A stretch of DNA of 7,656 bases from JAWWBS01 sp033720815 (GCA_033720815.1 JAWWBT010000112.1:1-7656), one strand, 5' to 3'; counted from the stretch's first letter, positions 1 through 5,782 are shown. The notes: generated by a model from the sequence alone, not told the origin. Numbers and translations are program-made.

Positions 1-291
1 CACGGAATTGCACTCGTGACCACTCGAACCGATGGTGTAGAAGCCTTCATTGCGCGAACGCATGGCGCGGGCTTCGAGGTCGAGGTGGCGGGATTCCATC
101 TGGCTTTCGAACAGCGCGCGGAAATCGCTCGCGTTCAGTCGCTTGCCGGGATGCACCGCATCGCCGTCGGCAAGGCGGTCTTCTGCCTCGATATCCCACT
201 CATCGAGGAAGGTCATGAAGTTCCTGTCCACGACCTCTGCGCGATTGACGTTGCGCGTGGCCTGGCGTGCGAGTCCTGCTTTTTTTGTCAT
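1..291 (-). CDS. Thiamine-diphosphate-dependent dehydrogenase E1 component, N-terminal part (runs off the window)
   Basis: Only the first 97 codons are present; the frame is open to the window edge. The protein begins MTKKAGLARQATRNVNRAEV and includes RSRNEGFYTIGSSGHE at residues 78-93. That block resembles the start of the alpha-type E1 domain of 2-oxoacid dehydrogenases (branched-chain 2-oxoacid/pyruvate type), in which an Arg-rich helix is followed by G-F/Y-Y-x-x-x-x-G-x-E. The thiamine-diphosphate motif (GDG...NN) would lie beyond the window. Family members oxidatively decarboxylate 2-oxoacids together with E2 and E3. The extended, charged N-terminus fits the fused alpha-beta E1 forms (about 700 residues or more) known in gammaproteobacteria, but this cannot be settled here. 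The start lies 11 bases after the stop of the membrane-protein gene, without a strong Shine-Dalgarno sequence, suggesting coupling. Family is fairly sure; substrate is unknown. Confidence 0.8.
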   Translation of the reverse strand, partial: MTKKAGLARQATRNVNRAEVVDRNFMTFLDEWDIEAEDRLADGDAVHPGKRLNASDFRALFESQMESRHLDLEARAMRSRNEGFYTIGSSGHECNSV

Positions 292-302
292 GAGTGAAGT
301 CT

Positions 303-626
303 TTACATGTGCATGCCATTGATAGCGATATCAATGACGGAAACGATGAAAAATACCATTGGAATGCTTGCTAGCACTCCGCCCCAGATCAGTTTTTGAC
401 GTTCCTGCTTCGTTTTCATTGAAAACCAGAAAAGAGCGAACGACTGGAAGATGCTGGCAAATAACGCGAGCAGATAGATCGGCGCGGCATACCATTTGAT
501 GAGCTGCACCAAGGTCATGCCCAGGAGCACGAGCCCTATGGGTAACCAGCAGAGCTTTAGCAGCTTGCTAGCTAGTGGAGGAAGGGGAGGATTGTCATTG
601 CTATCCACCACCGCGCCTATATCCAT
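303..626 (-). CDS. Small three-helix membrane protein, unknown function
   Basis: This 107-residue protein is not recognised as a named family. I chose the ATG at 626, which gives the N-terminus MDIGAVVDSNDNPPLPP. A longer in-frame extension to 761 would lie inside the cupin gene and looks like out-of-frame translation of it (Arg-, His- and Pro-rich). Three hydrophobic stretches are visible at about residues 25-43, 48-69 and 79-102, with a basic loop KTKQERQK at 71-78 that is probably cytoplasmic. The start codon lies inside the end of the upstream cupin gene (10-base overlap), a typical sign of translational coupling. Base composition over 301-600 is about 49% G+C by hand count, well below the neighbouring genes, so the gene may be a later arrival or relaxed in codon choice. 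Likely an inner-membrane protein; partner and role unknown. Confidence 0.7.
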   Translation of the reverse strand: MDIGAVVDSNDNPPLPPLASKLLKLCWLPIGLVLLGMTLVQLIKWYAAPIYLLALFASIFQSFALFWFSMKTKQERQKLIWGGVLASIPMVFFIVSVIDIAINGMHM

Positions 627-985
627 TCCTGCTTGTCCGTTGCGACGGTCTGCTCGGAGACCGTCTCCCCTGTGTGCTGCGTGCTGGCTGGTTCGATCAG
701 CATGATCTCGGTTTCTTCTTCGGCAACCGGGCGGTGCTCTACGCCTTTCGGCACGATGCACATTTCACCGGGGCCGAGTTCGACGGGCTCGCCATCTCGA
801 AACTCCAGCCGTAGCTTGCCCTTGAAGACGAGGAAGAGTTCATCCTCGTTCGCATGCGAATGCCAGACCAGGTCGCCTTTACCCTTCGCGAGCTTCACCA
901 GCTGCCCGTTCGACTCCGCGATGACGCGCGGCGACCAGTGGTCGCTGAACTTGCCGAACTTTTCGCTGATGGAAATCTTTTTCAT
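617..985 (-). CDS. Cupin-fold metal-binding protein
   Basis: A 122-residue single-domain cupin. The ATG at 985 is preceded by GAGGAA seven bases upstream; an upstream in-frame ATG at 1066 would translate part of the palindromic gap and is rejected. Cupin motif 1 is at residues 37-55, with His42, His44 and Glu49 as likely metal ligands (WHSHANEDELFLVFKG). Motif 2 is at 71-84 (GPGEMCIVPKGVEH) with His84 as the fourth ligand. It resembles the small stand-alone cupins often annotated as mannose-6-phosphate-isomerase-like proteins, but isomerase activity should not be assumed. The C-terminal 22 residues (Thr-, Glu- and Gln-rich) extend past the cupin core and overlap the start of the downstream membrane-protein gene. 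Probably cytoplasmic and co-transcribed with the dehydrogenase gene upstream. The fold is confident; the substrate is unknown. Confidence 0.85.
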   Translation of the reverse strand: MKKISISEKFGKFSDHWSPRVIAESNGQLVKLAKGKGDLVWHSHANEDELFLVFKGKLRLEFRDGEPVELGPGEMCIVPKGVEHRPVAEEETEIMLIEPASTQHTGETVSEQTVATDKQEWI

Positions 986-1005
986 GCCTTTATTCCTCAC
1001 GCTCA

Positions 1006-1128
1006 AGAAGCGAGAGATTTTGTTCGCCAGCAAGGCGAAAGGCCGATCGGAGCCCGGAGCGTACACGGAAGTACGTGAGGACTACGGTCGGCCTTTTAAC
1101 GCAGCTGGCGGGCAAAAGATCCGCTTCT
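1006..1128. repeat. Long nested interrupted palindrome filling the gap between the dehydrogenase and cupin genes
   Basis: Five pairing arms are nested in register around a centre near 1067: 1006-1012 AGAAGCG with 1122-1128 CGCTTCT; 1018-1022 TTTTG with 1113-1117 CAAAA; 1025-1031 CGCCAGC with 1104-1110 GCTGGCG; 1038-1046 AAAGGCCGA with 1088-1096 TCGGCCTTT (extendable to 1049/1085 with one wobble); and 1059-1064 GCGTAC with 1071-1076 GTACGT (one wobble) around the loop ACGGAA. Mismatched internal loops separate the arms. The element starts two bases after the dehydrogenase stop codon on the minus strand and ends about 12 bases before the cupin Shine-Dalgarno sequence. It could be an mRNA stabiliser or attenuator between two co-transcribed genes, a processing site, or a member of a dispersed intergenic repeat family. 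The T-runs are too short for a convincing intrinsic terminator. Confidence 0.8.
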
Positions 1129-1129
1129 C

Positions 1130-2293
1130 TTAAAAGGCTGCTTTGCCCGTCAGTTCCTTACCAATGATCAGCTGGTGCACGGATTCCGTGCCTTCGTAGG
1201 TGATCACCGATTCCAGGTTCAGCATGTGACGGATCGGGCTGTGTTCCAGCGTGATGCCGGCACCGCCGAGCAGGTCACGTGCGTCGCGGGCTACGTCCAT
1301 CGCCATGCGGATGTTGTTCCACTTGGCCATCGACACCTGCGACGGGTGCAGCTTGCCGGCATCCTTCAGGCGACCGAGCTGCAGCGACAGCAGCTGCGCA
1401 GTGGTGATGCGGCGGCTCATGTCGGCCATGCGCACCTGCACGAGCTGCGTGTTGTCGACACTGCGACCGAATAGCTTGCGGTCGGCGGTGTAGTCCAGCA
1501 CTTCCTGCAGGCAGGCCTGTGCGGCACCGATGCCGCCCCAGGTGATGCCGTAGCGTGCCTGCGTGAGGCAGGACAGCGGACCCTTCAGGCCCGTCACGTT
1601 TGGCAGGCGGTTTTCTTCCGGCACGACCACGTCGTCGAAGTACAGCGCCGAGGTGATCGAGGCGCGTAGCGACATCTTGTGGTGCACTTCCGGTGCCTCG
1701 AAGCCCTTCATGCCCTTTTCGACGATGAAGCCCTGCACGCCGTCGTCGGTCTGTGCCCAGACGATGGCGATATCGGCGATGGTGCCGTTGGTGATCCACA
1801 TCTTGGCGCCGTTAAGCACCCAGTCGTCACCCTTCTTCTTGGCAGTGGTCTTCATGTTCGACGGGTCGGAACCACCGTGCGGCTCGGTCAGGCCGAAGCA
1901 GCCGATGACGTCACCCGCGGCCATCTTCGGCAGCCACTTCTGCTTCTGCTCCTCGGAGCCGAAGGCGTAGATCGGGTACATGCACAGCGAGGACTGCACG
2001 GAAACGAACGAGCGGATGCCTGAGTCACCGCGTTCCAGTTCCTGGCAGATGAGGCCGTAGGACACGCCGTTCAGGCCGGCGCAGTCGTAACCCTCGATGG
2101 AGGAGCCCAGCAGGCCCAGCTCGGCGATCTCCGGGATGAGTTCCTTCGGGAAGCGACCTTCCTCGAAGGCTTCCGAAATGATCGGCAGGACCTTTTCATC
2201 GGTGAAGCGGGCGACAGTGTCCTGCACCATCTGCTCTTCGTCGGAAAGGGACGAACGGATATCGTAGAAATCCATCGGGTTCAGCGTGTGCAC
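1130..2293 (-). CDS. gcdH: Acyl-CoA dehydrogenase, glutaryl-CoA dehydrogenase type
   Basis: A 387-residue FAD-dependent acyl-CoA dehydrogenase. Glutaryl-CoA dehydrogenases oxidise and decarboxylate glutaryl-CoA to crotonyl-CoA in lysine/tryptophan degradation, passing electrons to ETF. The GTG at 2293 is the preferred start: it has GGAG seven bases upstream, whereas the internal ATG at 2275 has no ribosome-binding site. Family signatures include CFGLTEPHGGSDP (FAD/substrate site), KMWITNG, the segment SGIRSFVSVQSSL with Glu87 and Arg94, and ITYEGTESVH near the C-terminus with Glu367 as the expected catalytic base. In human glutaryl-CoA dehydrogenase, as I recall, Glu87, Arg94 and Glu370 occupy these positions, with Arg94 binding the distal carboxylate. 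That supports glutaryl-CoA specificity over a generic short-chain enzyme. The length is normal for the family. It heads a probable minus-strand operon; no CoA-transferase partner is in the window. Function confident, exact substrate moderately so. Confidence 0.88.
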   Translation of the reverse strand: MHTLNPMDFYDIRSSLSDEEQMVQDTVARFTDEKVLPIISEAFEEGRFPKELIPEIAELGLLGSSIEGYDCAGLNGVSYGLICQELERGDSGIRSFVSVQSSLCMYPIYAFGSEEQKQKWLPKMAAGDVIGCFGLTEPHGGSDPSNMKTTAKKKGDDWVLNGAKMWITNGTIADIAIVWAQTDDGVQGFIVEKGMKGFEAPEVHHKMSLRASITSALYFDDVVVPEENRLPNVTGLKGPLSCLTQARYGITWGGIGAAQACLQEVLDYTADRKLFGRSVDNTQLVQVRMADMSRRITTAQLLSLQLGRLKDAGKLHPSQVSMAKWNNIRMAMDVARDARDLLGGAGITLEHSPIRHMLNLESVITYEGTESVHQLIIGKELTGKAAF

Positions 2294-2300
2294 GTTGTAT

Positions 2301-2304
2301 CTCC
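2301..2304 (-). promoter_or_regulatory. Ribosome binding site that fixes the GTG start of the dehydrogenase gene
   Basis: On the minus strand GGAG is followed by the seven bases ATACAAC and then GTG at 2293. This spacing is ideal, whereas nothing purine-rich lies just before the ATG at 2275, so the GTG start is favoured. Confidence 0.7.
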
Positions 2305-2311
2305 GGTCTTG

Positions 2312-2333
2312 CCGGGCTTTCCCCAAAGCCCGG
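2312..2333 (-). promoter_or_regulatory. Leader hairpin just upstream of the dehydrogenase ribosome binding site
   Basis: A perfect 9-base-pair stem, CCGGGCTTT / AAAGCCCGG, closes a four-base loop (GGGG on the minus strand). It ends seven bases before the Shine-Dalgarno GGAG of the dehydrogenase gene. No T-run follows on the minus strand, so it is not an intrinsic terminator. It could influence translation or mRNA stability; no known riboswitch is recognised. Confidence 0.6.
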
Positions 2334-2360
2334 TCGAGGGTGAGTCCATGAATTCGGTTG

Positions 2361-2382
2361 GGAGCGGCTTGCCTGCCGCTCC
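2361..2382 (-). promoter_or_regulatory. Second leader hairpin, near the predicted transcript 5' end
   Basis: A perfect 8-base-pair stem, GGAGCGGC / GCCGCTCC, closes a six-base loop. If the promoter at 2395-2424 is real, this stem starts only about six bases after the transcription start, where such hairpins can protect mRNA from 5' decay. The function is inferred. Confidence 0.5.
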
Positions 2383-2394
2383 GGAGAGCGCGAC

Positions 2395-2424
2395 ATGATA
2401 ACGCATCCTGCACCGGAAAATCAG
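2395..2424 (-). promoter_or_regulatory. Candidate sigma-70-type promoter for the dehydrogenase operon
   Basis: On the minus strand a TATCAT box (2400-2395, five of six matches to TATAAT) lies 18 bases after CTGATT (2424-2419, three of six matches to TTGACA). Transcription would start near 2388, giving a leader of about 95 bases that contains the two hairpins at 2361-2382 and 2312-2333. The -35 match is weak, so this is a prediction only. I found no equally good promoter for the divergent plus-strand genes in the 2294-2548 gap. Confidence 0.4.
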
Positions 2425-2548
2425 GGGGTTAGCCGGCCTGTCGCAGTGCGTCAGCCGGCGGGTCGATGGAGATTCTTGTCGGCCTGCGGGCCGTGATATC
2501 GTCTTGCCTCACGCCTTTGCGGCGACAACCAATCGTACTGGAGATTCC

Positions 2549-3178
2549 ATGCTTTACGCGCTGTTCGTCCTGTTACTCGCCTTTTTCGGCGGATTTTCGA
2601 TCATGTCGATCGAAATGCTCGGTGGTCGCATCCTGGCGCCGTATTTCGGTTCGAGCATCTACGTGTGGGGTTCGATCATCACCATCTTCATGGTGGCGCT
2701 GTCGATCGGCTACCTCATCGGCGGCCAGCTCTCGCTGGTGAAGCCCAGCCTGCGCAAGTTCGGCGGCCTGTTCCTGATCTGCTCGGCGGCGGTGACACCG
2801 ATGGTGATCTTTGCCGAGCCGGTGATGGAGCTGGTGTTCGAGTATTTCTGGGAAGACCCGCGCTACGGTTCGCTGCTCGCCGCGACGGGGCTGTTCTTCA
2901 TCCCGACGGTCGCGATGGGCATCATCTCGCCCTACGCCGTGCGCCTGCTGGTGCAGAACGCGCACCATTCCGGTTCGGTCGCCGGGCGCCTGTATTTCGT
3001 ATCGACCGCGGGTTCCGCGGCGGGCGTGTTGATGACTTCCTTCTACTTCGTACTCTGGTTCGAGGTAAACACGATCCTGTACATGCTGGCCGGCATCCTG
3101 GCCGTGTGCGGCATCTCGGCGGTGACCGTCGGTGTGCTGCTCGGCCGTCGCGCGCTGGCCGTTGGAGCGGAGGCATGA
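2549..3178 (+). CDS. Six-helix membrane protein matching the N-terminal half of fused MFS/spermidine-synthase proteins
   Basis: A 209-residue integral membrane protein. The ATG at 2549 is preceded by GGAG with a five-base spacer; the in-frame ATG at 2504 lacks such a site and adds a non-hydrophobic stretch. Six predicted helices lie at about residues 4-24, 36-58, 71-93, 106-128, 146-170 and 174-198. Basic residues in loops 2-3 and 4-5 and at the C-terminus (GRR, 199-201), with an acidic stretch between helices 3 and 4, indicate both ends in the cytoplasm. Recognisable family segments are SIEMLGGRILAPYFGSS (20-36), GIISPYAVRLL (124-134) and GRLYFVSTAGSAAG (146-159), seen in the membrane part of fused MFS/spermidine synthase-like proteins. 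Its stop overlaps the start of the synthase-like gene by four bases (ATGA), so the two products are probably made together and act as a pair. The transported or bound substrate is not known. Confidence 0.82.
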   Translation: MLYALFVLLLAFFGGFSIMSIEMLGGRILAPYFGSSIYVWGSIITIFMVALSIGYLIGGQLSLVKPSLRKFGGLFLICSAAVTPMVIFAEPVMELVFEYFWEDPRYGSLLAATGLFFIPTVAMGIISPYAVRLLVQNAHHSGSVAGRLYFVSTAGSAAGVLMTSFYFVLWFEVNTILYMLAGILAVCGISAVTVGVLLGRRALAVGAEA

Positions 3179-4068
3179 TGCTGAAGAAACTTGCAGTCGC
3201 CGTATTCCTGCTGGCGCTTGTGCCGGCGGCGAATGCCGAAATCATCTACCAGAAGACGTCGCTGTACCGGAACATCACGGTTACCGATGACGGCAATCGC
3301 ACCTGCATGCAGTTTGCGAGCAAGGGCTATTACGTCTCGCAGCAGACCTGCCAGTACAACGATGACCCGGACAAGCTGGTCTTCGATTACGCGCGACTGG
3401 TGATGGCCGGCCTGCTGGTGAACCCGAACCCGGAGCGCATCCTCGTGATCGGTCTTGGTGGTGGCACGCTGCCGATGACCTTCCACAAGCTGTATCCGGA
3501 GGCGCAGATCGATTCGGTCGAGATCGACCCGGCGGTGGTTGATGTCGCGAAGCGCTTCTTCGATTTCGAGGAATCGGAAAACGTGAAGGTCATTGCGCGA
3601 GATGGTCGCGTGTACGTCAAACAGGCAGCGCGCTTCAACCGCCAGTACGACTACATCATCCTCGATGCCTTCAACGGCGATTACATTCCCGAGCACCTGA
3701 TGACGAAGGAATGGCTGGAAGAAGTGAAAAGCATCCTCGCGCCGGGTGGCGTGCTGATTGCGAACACCTTTTCTGCCAGCCGTCTCTATCACAACGAGTC
3801 GGTGACCTACGAAGCGGCGTTCGGCTGGATGAAGAACGTGAAGCAGGACAGCGGCAATCGCGTGATCATCACGGGTGATTTCGACCCGATCTCGCGCGAA
3901 GAGCTCATTGCCCGCGCGGAAGAGTTGCAGGATCCGCGTTTTGATCCGTTCGGCATCGATCTCGAGTGGACCGCACGACAGGTGCGCGACGACGCGGACT
4001 GGAATCGCGAAGCGCGCGTGCTGACAGACCAGTACGCGCCGGTGAACCTGCTCCAGGGCGATAACTGA
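3175..4068 (+). CDS. Exported spermidine-synthase-fold protein (split partner of the upstream membrane protein)
   Basis: A 297-residue protein with a spermidine-synthase/methyltransferase fold. The start is ATGATG at 3175, overlapping the upstream stop, with GGAG seven bases before it. Residues 1-21 form a clear signal peptide (MMLKK, hydrophobic core, then ANA before Glu22). The N-terminal beta region (22-65) is followed by motif I at 88-101 (RILVIGLGGGTLPM), the acidic ribose-binding position VEIDP with Glu116, the Asp143-Gly144 pair, and ILDAFNGDYIPEHL at 162-175 with Asp164. The usual GGGDG of aminopropyltransferases is GGGT here, so the Asp that contacts the aminopropyl group is replaced by Thr98, and true spermidine-synthase activity is doubtful. 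The mature protein has exactly two cysteines, Cys44 and Cys59, well placed for a disulfide outside the cytoplasm. Alternatively the signal segment stays as a seventh membrane helix. Fold confident; reaction unknown. Confidence 0.82.
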   Translation: MMLKKLAVAVFLLALVPAANAEIIYQKTSLYRNITVTDDGNRTCMQFASKGYYVSQQTCQYNDDPDKLVFDYARLVMAGLLVNPNPERILVIGLGGGTLPMTFHKLYPEAQIDSVEIDPAVVDVAKRFFDFEESENVKVIARDGRVYVKQAARFNRQYDYIILDAFNGDYIPEHLMTKEWLEEVKSILAPGGVLIANTFSASRLYHNESVTYEAAFGWMKNVKQDSGNRVIITGDFDPISREELIARAEELQDPRFDPFGIDLEWTARQVRDDADWNREARVLTDQYAPVNLLQGDN

Positions 4069-4089
4069 TCCTGGAGACATCCTGAAGCG

Positions 4090-5130
4090 ATGAAGAACCC
4101 GTCCACGACATTCCCGACGCCCTTCGACGAGCAGCGACGGCTTGCCGAGGTCTACGAGCTCGCCCTGGTACGCCACGCTTGCGCGCCGGTGTTCGACGAC
4201 ATCGTGCAGCACGTGGCGCGGCATTTCGATGTGCCCACGGCACTGATCACGGTGCTTACCGATGATACGCAGTATGTCCATGCACGAACCGGTTTCGACA
4301 TGGGACAGACGCCGCGCCAGGACTCGTTCTGCACGCATGCGATCCTTACCGACAGGATCATGGTCGTGGAAGACGCGACGCAGGATGAGCGCTTCGAGGA
4401 AAACCCGCTGGTAACGGGGGAGACTGGCGTGCGCTTCTATGCGGGCCAGCCTATCCATGGTCCCGGTGGTCACAAGCTCGGAACCCTTTGCCTGATCGAC
4501 ACCAGGCCGCGGGAACTGTCGAAAACCGAGGGTGAAACCCTGCGGGTGATGGCGCGCTGGGTGGAGAGTGAAATCCTGCTGCGCGAATATCGCCGCAACC
4601 ACCAGCGGCTTGTGTCGGCTCGCGATGATGCCGAGCGTGAAGCGATGCTGGATTCGCTCACCAATATCCTGAACCGTCGCGGCATCGAGGCGGCAATCGA
4701 TGAAATGCTCGCGGAAGGTGAGGCGACCGGCGAGCCGGTCAGCCTCCTGCTGCTGGACATTGACGGGTTCAAGAAACTCAATGATTCACTGGGGCACCGC
4801 GCCGGTGACCTCGCCCTGCAGGTGATGGCACGACGCTTGCGCATCACGGCGCGCCAGGAGGACTTCATCGGCCGCTGGGGTGGTGACGAATTCATTCTCG
4901 TCGCGCATTGCGAACGCGACGAGGCGCTTGTTCTTGCCGAACGCCTTCTCGGCGCCATCCGCGATGGTGATGTGATGTTCGAGGATCGACCCTTTCCCGT
5001 GCGTGCATCCATCGGCGTCGCGACCTCGAACATGGAACGCCAGAACACCCGCACAGAACTCGTCGAACGCGCCGATCGTGCCATGTACATGGTGAAGGAG
5101 AGCGGTGGAGACGGTTCGCGCTTCGCCTGA
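4090..5130 (+). CDS. GAF-GGDEF diguanylate cyclase
   Basis: A 346-residue cytoplasmic signalling enzyme that should make cyclic di-GMP from two GTP. An N-terminal GAF sensor domain spans about residues 18-165, with the typical segments SFCTHAI (79-85), DERFEENPLV (99-108), VRFYAGQPI (114-122) and GTLCLID (131-137). A short linker helix (about 166-186) joins it to the GGDEF domain (187-346), which opens with LDSLTNILNRRG. The metal-binding DID is at 223-225, the signature GGDEF at 264-268, and the inhibitory product-binding RxxD (Arg255-Gln-Glu-Asp258) lies exactly five residues before it. All catalytic features are intact, so the enzyme is expected to be active and feedback-inhibited. No membrane segment is visible; the GAF ligand is unknown. 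It starts 21 bases after the synthase-like gene with a weak ribosome-binding site (GGAG is too far upstream), suggesting coupling. Confidence 0.93.
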   Translation: MKNPSTTFPTPFDEQRRLAEVYELALVRHACAPVFDDIVQHVARHFDVPTALITVLTDDTQYVHARTGFDMGQTPRQDSFCTHAILTDRIMVVEDATQDERFEENPLVTGETGVRFYAGQPIHGPGGHKLGTLCLIDTRPRELSKTEGETLRVMARWVESEILLREYRRNHQRLVSARDDAEREAMLDSLTNILNRRGIEAAIDEMLAEGEATGEPVSLLLLDIDGFKKLNDSLGHRAGDLALQVMARRLRITARQEDFIGRWGGDEFILVAHCERDEALVLAERLLGAIRDGDVMFEDRPFPVRASIGVATSNMERQNTRTELVERADRAMYMVKESGGDGSRFA

Positions 5131-5179
5131 CTATCCAGCCACGCGTGCTGCCGATGCAGTCCGTACCGGAACATTGAAC

Positions 5180-5779
5180 ATGAGTAGCTACCCGCCGACA
5201 TATCACACGGAAACCGATGAGCAGGTATTGTTTGCTGCCATCGAGGCAATCCAGCATGCAACGCTGGTCGTTCCCGGGATCGACGGGCCGGATATCTCGT
5301 TTACACCCTTGCTGCTGGATCGGCAGCGCCGACTCCTGCGCGGTCATGTGGCGGGTCGGAATCCCCAATCGGATTCTCTCGATGGTGAAATGATCGATGC
5401 CGTATTCCATGGCCCGCACACCTATATTTCCCCGCAGCTGAACAACCTGGATGACGTTCCGACGTGGAATTACATCAATGTTCACGTGCGCGGAAAGGTG
5501 TCGCTGCTTGATGATGAGGTCGACAAGTGGAGCATGATGCAGGAGTTCGTGCATGTCTTCGAAGGCGATAACGCCGAGAAATATCTTGAACATTATTCCG
5601 CCCGGCTGAAACCGATGCTGAAGGCAATTACCTGTTTCGAGATGACGCTCGACAAGGTTGTCGGTCGCTTCAAGCTCGGTCGCAATGACTCACCCGAGTT
5701 GCAGCAGAAAACCTTTACTGTGCTTCGTGGTGAAACACCGCCGTCACTGCGTGGCTGGCTGGAGACCCTGGCGCCGTAA
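5180..5779 (+). CDS. PaiB-family FMN-binding split-barrel protein
   Basis: A 199-residue protein matching the PaiB family, the FMN-binding 'negative transcriptional regulator' group. The ATG at 5180 has GGAA eight bases upstream; an earlier in-frame ATG at 5105 would overlap the cyclase gene and adds an unrelated stretch. Family blocks are RGHVAGRNPQ (54-63), VFHGPHTYISP (75-85) and VPTWNYINVHVRG (93-105), the core of the split barrel. In Bacillus subtilis, PaiB is encoded beside PaiA, a polyamine N-acetyltransferase, and affects sporulation and protease genes; no PaiA is present here. Whether this protein regulates transcription or is a flavin enzyme is not established by the sequence. It follows the cyclase gene by 49 bases and precedes the deacetylase gene by three, so it is probably in the same transcript. 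Slightly short for the family but not obviously truncated. Confidence 0.87.
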   Translation: MSSYPPTYHTETDEQVLFAAIEAIQHATLVVPGIDGPDISFTPLLLDRQRRLLRGHVAGRNPQSDSLDGEMIDAVFHGPHTYISPQLNNLDDVPTWNYINVHVRGKVSLLDDEVDKWSMMQEFVHVFEGDNAEKYLEHYSARLKPMLKAITCFEMTLDKVVGRFKLGRNDSPELQQKTFTVLRGETPPSLRGWLETLAP

Positions 5780-5782
5780 TCG

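Larger units (their letters stand above)
2294..2548. other. Divergent intergenic region between the two operons
   Basis: This 255-base region has no supported gene. Its left part is the dehydrogenase leader with two hairpins and a candidate minus-strand promoter. Its right part must carry the start signals of the plus-strand run, but I see no convincing promoter there. Two GCCGGC copies (2432-2437 and 2454-2459) and a small CGGCC/GGCCG hairpin (2480-2493) are present and could be operator-like; this is weak. Confidence 0.5.

Noticed and set aside
1..322. Plus-strand open frames at the left edge
   Set aside because: They are opposite the minus-strand E1 gene, whose protein sequence is clearly recognisable; the plus-strand translations show no family features.
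1006..1128. Palindromic gap as an intrinsic terminator of the dehydrogenase gene
   Set aside because: The G+C stem is interrupted by a large internal loop and followed by only three or four T residues on either strand, much weaker than the clear terminator at 6733-6769.
633..1133. Plus-strand open frame of 166 codons across the cupin gene and palindrome
   Set aside because: Ser- and Arg-rich translation with no family signal, opposite a clear cupin gene and crossing the palindromic gap.
2294..2413. N-terminal extension of the acyl-CoA dehydrogenase to 2413
   Set aside because: The added residues match no family N-terminus, cover both leader hairpins and the predicted transcription start, and would ignore the good ribosome binding site of the GTG at 2293.
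2473..2500. Promoter for the plus-strand run around 2473-2500
   Set aside because: TTGTCG and TGATAT are only 12 bases apart and alternative pairings match the consensus poorly, so no promoter is claimed.
2665..3174. Possible N-terminal extension of the synthase-like gene upstream of 3175
   Set aside because: The extension is out-of-frame reading of the membrane-protein gene, Arg-, Gly- and Ala-rich; the signal peptide at 3175 marks the true start.
3043..4602. Long open frame of 519 codons on the minus strand
   Set aside because: It lies opposite three well-supported plus-strand genes, is rich in Arg, His and Val without any recognisable domain, and is explained by the high-GC codon pattern of the sense genes.
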